Below are positions 5,563 to 8,931 of a stretch of DNA of 8,931 bases, in pieces. Position numbers and translations under genes: made by a program. The stretch comes from Kiritimatiellales bacterium (GTDB taxonomy: Bacteria > Verrucomicrobiota > Kiritimatiellia > Kiritimatiellales > Pontiellaceae), in the NCBI GenBank assembly GCA_030630445.1, contig DAOVNC010000118.1, positions 1 through 8,931 of the forward strand, given 5' to 3'. The notes under the pieces are model-generated. The model was not told where the DNA came from. It did not search any database and saw only the letters and a list, made by a program, of their open reading frames with translations. Each line of letters begins with the position of its first letter. Within the stretch, counting starts at the first letter, position 1.

Positions 5563-7127
5563 GCGAAGAAAACGACGTTGTGGAAGAGGTCAAGCAAGAG
5601 GTTGCCGAACAGCCCGAGGCTCCTTCCGAGAAGAAGACCGCCAAGAAAAAACCCGCCAAGAAGGAGCCTATCCAAAAGGACTCTGGGGAAACGGGTGCGG
5701 AGGCGCCTTCCGCAGAAAAACCCGCCGAGGCCCCAGTGCAAGAAACCCCGAAACCGGCTCCTGCAGACAAGAACAAGCAGCGCGACCGCAACTATGGCAA
5801 GCGCGGAAAAAAGAACCGTAGCGGCAAGAGCGGGGAGCGTAACCAGCCGCCGCCCAACACCGAAAACCTGCCGCCGCTCTCGCTGCACGAAATGCAGATC
5901 ACGCCGATCAACGATATCAAAGTGCTGGCAGAGGAATACGGCCTGCAGGAATACGATGGCTACAGCAAGCACCAGCTCATTTTCGAACTGCTCAAGAACC
6001 ATGGTCGTCGCGGTGGCCCCTTGCTCGGGCGCGGCGTATTGGAAATTCTGCCCGATGGCTTCGGGTTCCTTCGCTCTCCTCTCAACAGCTACCAGCCCGC
6101 TCCGGACGACATCTACGTGTCGCCCTCGCAAATTCGCCGTTTTGGTATTCGGCCGGGCGACTATGTGACGGGGTCGATTCGCTCGCCCAAGGAGAAGGAG
6201 CGGTTCTTCGCGCTGTTGCGTGTTGATCAGATCAACAAGGAAGATCCCGAACTGGCGCGTAAGCGCGTACCGTTTGAAAACCTGACGCCGCTGTTTCCTG
6301 ATGAACGGTTGGTTTTAGAAACCGATTCCAAGGAAATTTCCATGCGCGTGATGGATATCGTCACGCCGATCGGCAAGGGACAGCGCGGGCTGATTGTCGC
6401 GCCGCCGCGTACCGGGAAAACGGTGCTGCTGCAAAAGATGGCCAACAGCATCTCGGCGAACAATCCCGAAGCAAAGCTGATTATCCTGCTGATCGACGAA
6501 CGCCCGGAGGAGGTAACGGACATGCGCCGCAACACGAAGGCGGAAGTTCTCGCATCCACCTTCGACGAGCCGCCGGAACGCCACACACAGGTCGCCGAGA
6601 TCGTGATTGAAATGTCAAAACGACTTGTCGAACAAGGCCAAGATGTCATCATCCTGCTCGACTCCATCACCCGCCTCGCGCGCGCCTACAACACCACCTC
6701 GCCGCATAGTGGAAAGATCCTGTCCGGCGGTGTCGATGCCAACGCGTTGCACAAGCCCAAGCGCTTCTTCGGCGCGGCCCGAAACATTGAACACGGCGGT
6801 AGCCTGAGCATCATCGCCACGGCGTTGGTCGATACGGGAAGCCGCATGGACGAGGTGATCTTCGAAGAGTTCAAAGGAACGGGCAACATGGAACTGGGCC
6901 TCGATCGCGAATTGGTGAAGAAGCGTATCTATCCGGCGATCAATATTGAGCAGTCCGGTACCCGCAAAGAGGAACTGCTTCTCCATCCCGACGAGCTTCA
7001 ACGCATCTGGACACTCCGCAAGGCGCTTAAGGATGTGCCGCAGGTCGAGGCCATGGAGTTGTTGATCAATCGGTTGAAGAAAACCGGCACCAACCTCGAA
7101 TTCCTGATGACCTTGCAAGGCAAGTAG
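5559..7127 (+). CDS. rho: Transcription termination factor Rho with long charged N-terminal extension
   Basis: Rho is a hexameric RNA-dependent ATPase/translocase that ends transcription of untranslated RNA. At 522 residues it is about 100 longer than E. coli Rho (419). Residues 1 to about 105 are low complexity, rich in Lys, Glu, Pro and Ala. The Rho N-terminal helical domain follows (about 107-150), then the cold-shock-like RNA-binding domain with DGFGFLR at 166-172. The ATPase core has Walker A APPRTGKT at 281-288, the catalytic segment LIDERPEEVTDM at 311-322, Walker B VIILLDS at 363-369, the Q-loop region VDANALHKPKRFFGAARN at 392-409 and a normal C-terminus. Walker A has RT where E. coli has KA. 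The start overlaps the coaE stop by 4 bases and has its own AAAGG at 5548-5552, 6 bases before ATG. Only the N-terminal extension is unusual; the core looks fully active. Confidence 0.98.
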   Translation: MSEENDVVEEVKQEVAEQPEAPSEKKTAKKKPAKKEPIQKDSGETGAEAPSAEKPAEAPVQETPKPAPADKNKQRDRNYGKRGKKNRSGKSGERNQPPPNTENLPPLSLHEMQITPINDIKVLAEEYGLQEYDGYSKHQLIFELLKNHGRRGGPLLGRGVLEILPDGFGFLRSPLNSYQPAPDDIYVSPSQIRRFGIRPGDYVTGSIRSPKEKERFFALLRVDQINKEDPELARKRVPFENLTPLFPDERLVLETDSKEISMRVMDIVTPIGKGQRGLIVAPPRTGKTVLLQKMANSISANNPEAKLIILLIDERPEEVTDMRRNTKAEVLASTFDEPPERHTQVAEIVIEMSKRLVEQGQDVIILLDSITRLARAYNTTSPHSGKILSGGVDANALHKPKRFFGAARNIEHGGSLSIIATALVDTGSRMDEVIFEEFKGTGNMELGLDRELVKKRIYPAINIEQSGTRKEELLLHPDELQRIWTLRKALKDVPQVEAMELLINRLKKTGTNLEFLMTLQGK

Positions 7128-7133
7128 AGGCTT

Positions 7134-7149
7134 GCGACGATCGCGTCGC
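7134..7149. repeat. Small hairpin between the rho stop and its terminator
   Basis: GCGACG at 7134-7139 pairs with CGTCGC at 7144-7149 around an ATCG loop. It lies 7 bases after the rho stop and directly upstream of the main terminator hairpin, making a tandem hairpin 3' end. It has no T-run of its own. Confidence 0.5.
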
Positions 7150-7151
7150 GT

Positions 7152-7185
7152 AAAAAGAGCGGTTCTGTTGAGCCGCTCTTTTTTT
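7152..7185 (+). terminator. Intrinsic terminator of the coaE-rho operon
   Basis: GAGCGG at 7157-7162 pairs with CCGCTC at 7173-7178. The stem can continue inward by three pairs to a 4-base loop TGTT and outward through A5/T5, and ends in seven T (7179-7185). This is a classic strong Rho-independent terminator. The outer A/T pairing could let it work in the reverse direction too. Confidence 0.93.
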
Positions 7186-7193
7186 GTGGCTGG

Positions 7194-7222
7194 TTGACAG
7201 AAAATGATTTACCCACTACCCT
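7194..7222 (+). promoter_or_regulatory. Sigma-70-like promoter for the MobA-like gene
   Basis: A perfect TTGACA at 7194-7199 is followed after 17 bases by TACCCT at 7217-7222, which keeps the key T, A and final T of a -10 box (3 of 6). It lies just after the rho terminator. Transcription would start near 7229, leaving a leader of about 18 bases that contains the AAGGGGA ribosome binding site (7236-7242). Confidence 0.55.
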
Positions 7223-7246
7223 CTGAACGAGCAAAAAGGGGATTAT

Positions 7247-8215
7247 ATGGCGGTAACATCGGGAATGAATGCAATCCTGCTGGCGGGGGATCGGCGAGCC
7301 AGTATCCAGGTGCGGGATGACAACAAGGCCTTTCTTGAACTAAATGGAGTTCCGTTGTTCATTCATGTTCTCCGCGCACTCAAACAGGCACGCCATGTCC
7401 ACAACCTCGTTGTGGTCGGGCCGTTCGACCGGATCGGCGCCGCGTTGCAGAAGCACGAAGCCTTGCTCGTTGGTGACGGGAATATTCGGGTGGTCGAACA
7501 ACGCGACAACATGATCGAAAATTTCAAGGCCGGCTATGTGGCCTCGCTGGGATTGGACGACGATGTCGAGTTCTGGGACTTGAAGGGAACAGAACATGAA
7601 AACGTGCCGGTCTTGGTTTCTCCATGCGATATTCCATTGTTGACGCCTGCCGAGGTGGATGAATTCGTTGCCCGAAGCAACATGCATGAGTACGACTATT
7701 CCATCGGCATCACGTCGGAAAAGGTGCTCTCGCACTACCATCCCGCCAATGGGAATCCCGGCATCCAGATGGTCTACTTCCATGTTCAGGAGGATCTGCT
7801 GCGCCACAACAACCTGCATATCGCAAAGCCGCTGACCTTTGCGCATCTGGACTACATTGAAAAAATGTACGAGTGGCGCTACCAGACGCGTACGGCGAAT
7901 ATCCTGCGGATGTTTTTCTCGCTTCTTTTCGCGGGGTGGCGGTTGCTGAAAGGGTTGCGTGTATTCATCCTGATGCAGCTTTCGCTCCACTACGACCGGC
8001 ACGGCCACCCCAAGCTATCCGACCGCATCCGCTCGCTCGTACGCTTCAACCGGTTGGCGGAAGGCATTGGCAACGCCTTGGGCGCGCGCGTCCAGGTGGT
8101 CTATACCCACTTTGGCGGTGCCGCGCTCGATGTCGACAATGCCGCGGATTTGTTGGCCATCGAAAAGCACTACGACGAGTGGATGGAATACCAGCAGGGA
8201 CTGGCTAACCAATAA
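7247..8215 (+). CDS. MobA-like nucleotidyltransferase with LAGDR signature, substrate unknown
   Basis: The N-terminal half of this 322-residue protein is a MobA-like NTP-transferase fold. AILLAGDRRAS at 9-19 stands where LAGGxSxRxG is usual. DNKAFLELNGVPL at 25-37 supplies the conserved Lys, and SPCDIPLLT at 125-133 gives the metal-binding Asp128. Near the end, LDVDNAADL at 294-302 matches the DIDTPEDL-type element of MobA, IspD and related enzymes. Such proteins transfer a nucleotide from NTP onto a phosphorylated substrate and release pyrophosphate. Residues about 205-250 are not part of a minimal MobA fold and include a hydrophobic, Arg/Lys-bordered stretch (219-247) that could be an amphipathic or membrane-associated helix. 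There is a good ribosome binding site, its own promoter, and no operon partner. Substrate candidates (a cofactor, cyclitol or lipid-linked sugar) cannot be separated from sequence. The neighbouring NfeD gene is convergent and gives no functional hint. Confidence 0.85.
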   Translation: MAVTSGMNAILLAGDRRASIQVRDDNKAFLELNGVPLFIHVLRALKQARHVHNLVVVGPFDRIGAALQKHEALLVGDGNIRVVEQRDNMIENFKAGYVASLGLDDDVEFWDLKGTEHENVPVLVSPCDIPLLTPAEVDEFVARSNMHEYDYSIGITSEKVLSHYHPANGNPGIQMVYFHVQEDLLRHNNLHIAKPLTFAHLDYIEKMYEWRYQTRTANILRMFFSLLFAGWRLLKGLRVFILMQLSLHYDRHGHPKLSDRIRSLVRFNRLAEGIGNALGARVQVVYTHFGGAALDVDNAADLLAIEKHYDEWMEYQQGLANQ

Positions 8216-8225
8216 TGGGTTGAAA

Positions 8226-8931
8226 TCAGCCGCGCGAGATATCCTCAACCACAATCCGGTTGCCATGGACCTCCACGATGCGGATCGGGGTTTCGCGCCG
8301 GATATAGCCGCCCAAGGTTATGACATCGATCTTCCGCCCGTCGAAGTAGGCCGTTCCTCCGGGACGCAGGTCGGAATGGGCCACCCCTTCAATCCCGAGC
8401 AGTTCCTTTTCCTCTTCCGGGTCGGACAGCACCGTATCCAGCGTCAGGCTATTGAACACCCTGGTTTTCGGCAGGAATTTTCCGGCAACCAGCACCAGTG
8501 CCGCTGCGCCGATAAAGGAGAGGGTGACCGTTATGAACGGTACGGAAAAAGCTTCGGGGGAGAACGATGTGGGCCGCAGCTTTCCCGGGACGTGTTCGAC
8601 CATCGCATTCACCAACGAAAAGAAGATGAGAACTAGGCCGCTGATCCCCATGACGCCGAAGCCGGGCGTGATGAATATTTCGACGGCAAGCAAGGCAACG
8701 CCAAGGGCGAACAGCAGGATATCCTCCATGCCCGCCAGGCCGGCAATGTGATGGCCGAAGAAAAACAGCAACAGGCAGAGGATTCCCCCAATGCCAAAAA
8801 TGCCGAAGCCGGGTGTTTTTATTTCCAGCCAAAGGCCGCCCAGTCCAAGAATCATAAGGATGGGCGCGATGCCCGCGATCAGCCGCGCGAGTTTTTCGGC
8901 GGCGGTGACTTCCAAAATGCGTTTTTCGGCA
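8226..8931 (-). CDS. NfeD-family membrane protein, C-terminal part (N-terminus outside window)
   Basis: The reading frame enters from the right edge without a start codon and ends with TGA at 8226-8228, giving about 235 residues. The visible part has roughly five membrane segments. Two of the loops are near repeats of each other (KTPGFGIFGIGGI and ITPGFGVMGISGL), the hallmark of NfeD. A long, mostly polar linker follows, then a small beta-rich C-terminal domain (from about LLGIEGVAHSDLRPGG to VEVHGNRIVVEDIS) that fits the NfeD OB fold. The TAAEKLARLIAG stretch just before the first membrane segment is typical of the long form, whose missing N-terminus would be a ClpP-like serine protease domain; that part is inferred. 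Long NfeD proteins are linked to membrane quality control and often pair with a stomatin/SPFH (flotillin-like) gene, which would lie beyond the right edge. The gene converges with the MobA-like gene with only 10 bases between stops. Confidence 0.9.
   Translation of the reverse strand, partial: AEKRILEVTAAEKLARLIAGIAPILMILGLGGLWLEIKTPGFGIFGIGGILCLLLFFFGHHIAGLAGMEDILLFALGVALLAVEIFITPGFGVMGISGLVLIFFSLVNAMVEHVPGKLRPTSFSPEAFSVPFITVTLSFIGAAALVLVAGKFLPKTRVFNSLTLDTVLSDPEEEKELLGIEGVAHSDLRPGGTAYFDGRKIDVITLGGYIRRETPIRIVEVHGNRIVVEDISRG

Noticed and set aside
5091..6131. Long minus-strand open frame (346 codons) opposite coaE and rho
   Set aside because: It spans two real genes, its Leu/Gly/Phe-rich stretch mirrors the Lys/Glu/Pro-rich N-terminus of Rho, and it shows no domain.

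Overview
The window reads as ordinary chromosomal DNA of a free-living Gram-negative bacterium, with seven real protein-coding genes, five complete and two cut by the window edges. The protein style and the coaE-rho adjacency suggest the PVC group (Planctomycetes-Verrucomicrobia-Chlamydiae), perhaps Kiritimatiellota or Lentisphaerota. From memory, Chlamydia carries polA-coaE-rho in the same order. This placement is an inference from gene order and protein flavour, not from any database comparison. No mobile element, CRISPR array, tRNA or rRNA was seen.

Left part, plus strand: the 3' two thirds of trpA (tryptophan synthase alpha chain); a short gap with a twin-palindrome hairpin and a weak terminator-like element; a stand-alone DEDDh 3'-5' exonuclease of the DnaQ family; and a monofunctional mannose-1-phosphate guanylyltransferase that makes GDP-mannose. 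The exonuclease and the guanylyltransferase are 36 bases apart and may be co-transcribed. Next comes a prolyl-oligopeptidase (S9A) serine peptidase with a probable export signal. Its base and codon use look more AT-rich than its neighbours, so it may be a later arrival.

Middle part: a 316-base gap (4620-4935) holds an inverted repeat, a good sigma-70-like promoter, a hairpin followed by a T-rich run, and a C-rich, G-poor leader. This leader precedes coaE (dephospho-CoA kinase), which overlaps rho (transcription termination factor) by 4 bases, so the two are almost certainly one translationally coupled operon. Rho carries a roughly 105-residue charged, low-complexity N-terminal extension. The operon ends in a strong intrinsic terminator.

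Right part: a second promoter with the same GGTTGACA -35 context drives a MobA-like nucleotidyltransferase with an unusual LAGDR-type N-terminus, a hydrophobic C-terminal helix and no firmly known substrate. Facing it 10 bases away on the minus strand is the C-terminal part of a long NfeD-family membrane protein, cut by the right edge.

No clearly new system is present. The best leads are a possible autoregulatory leader of the coaE-rho operon, the charge-blocked disordered extension of Rho, and the uncharacterised LAGDR nucleotidyltransferase.
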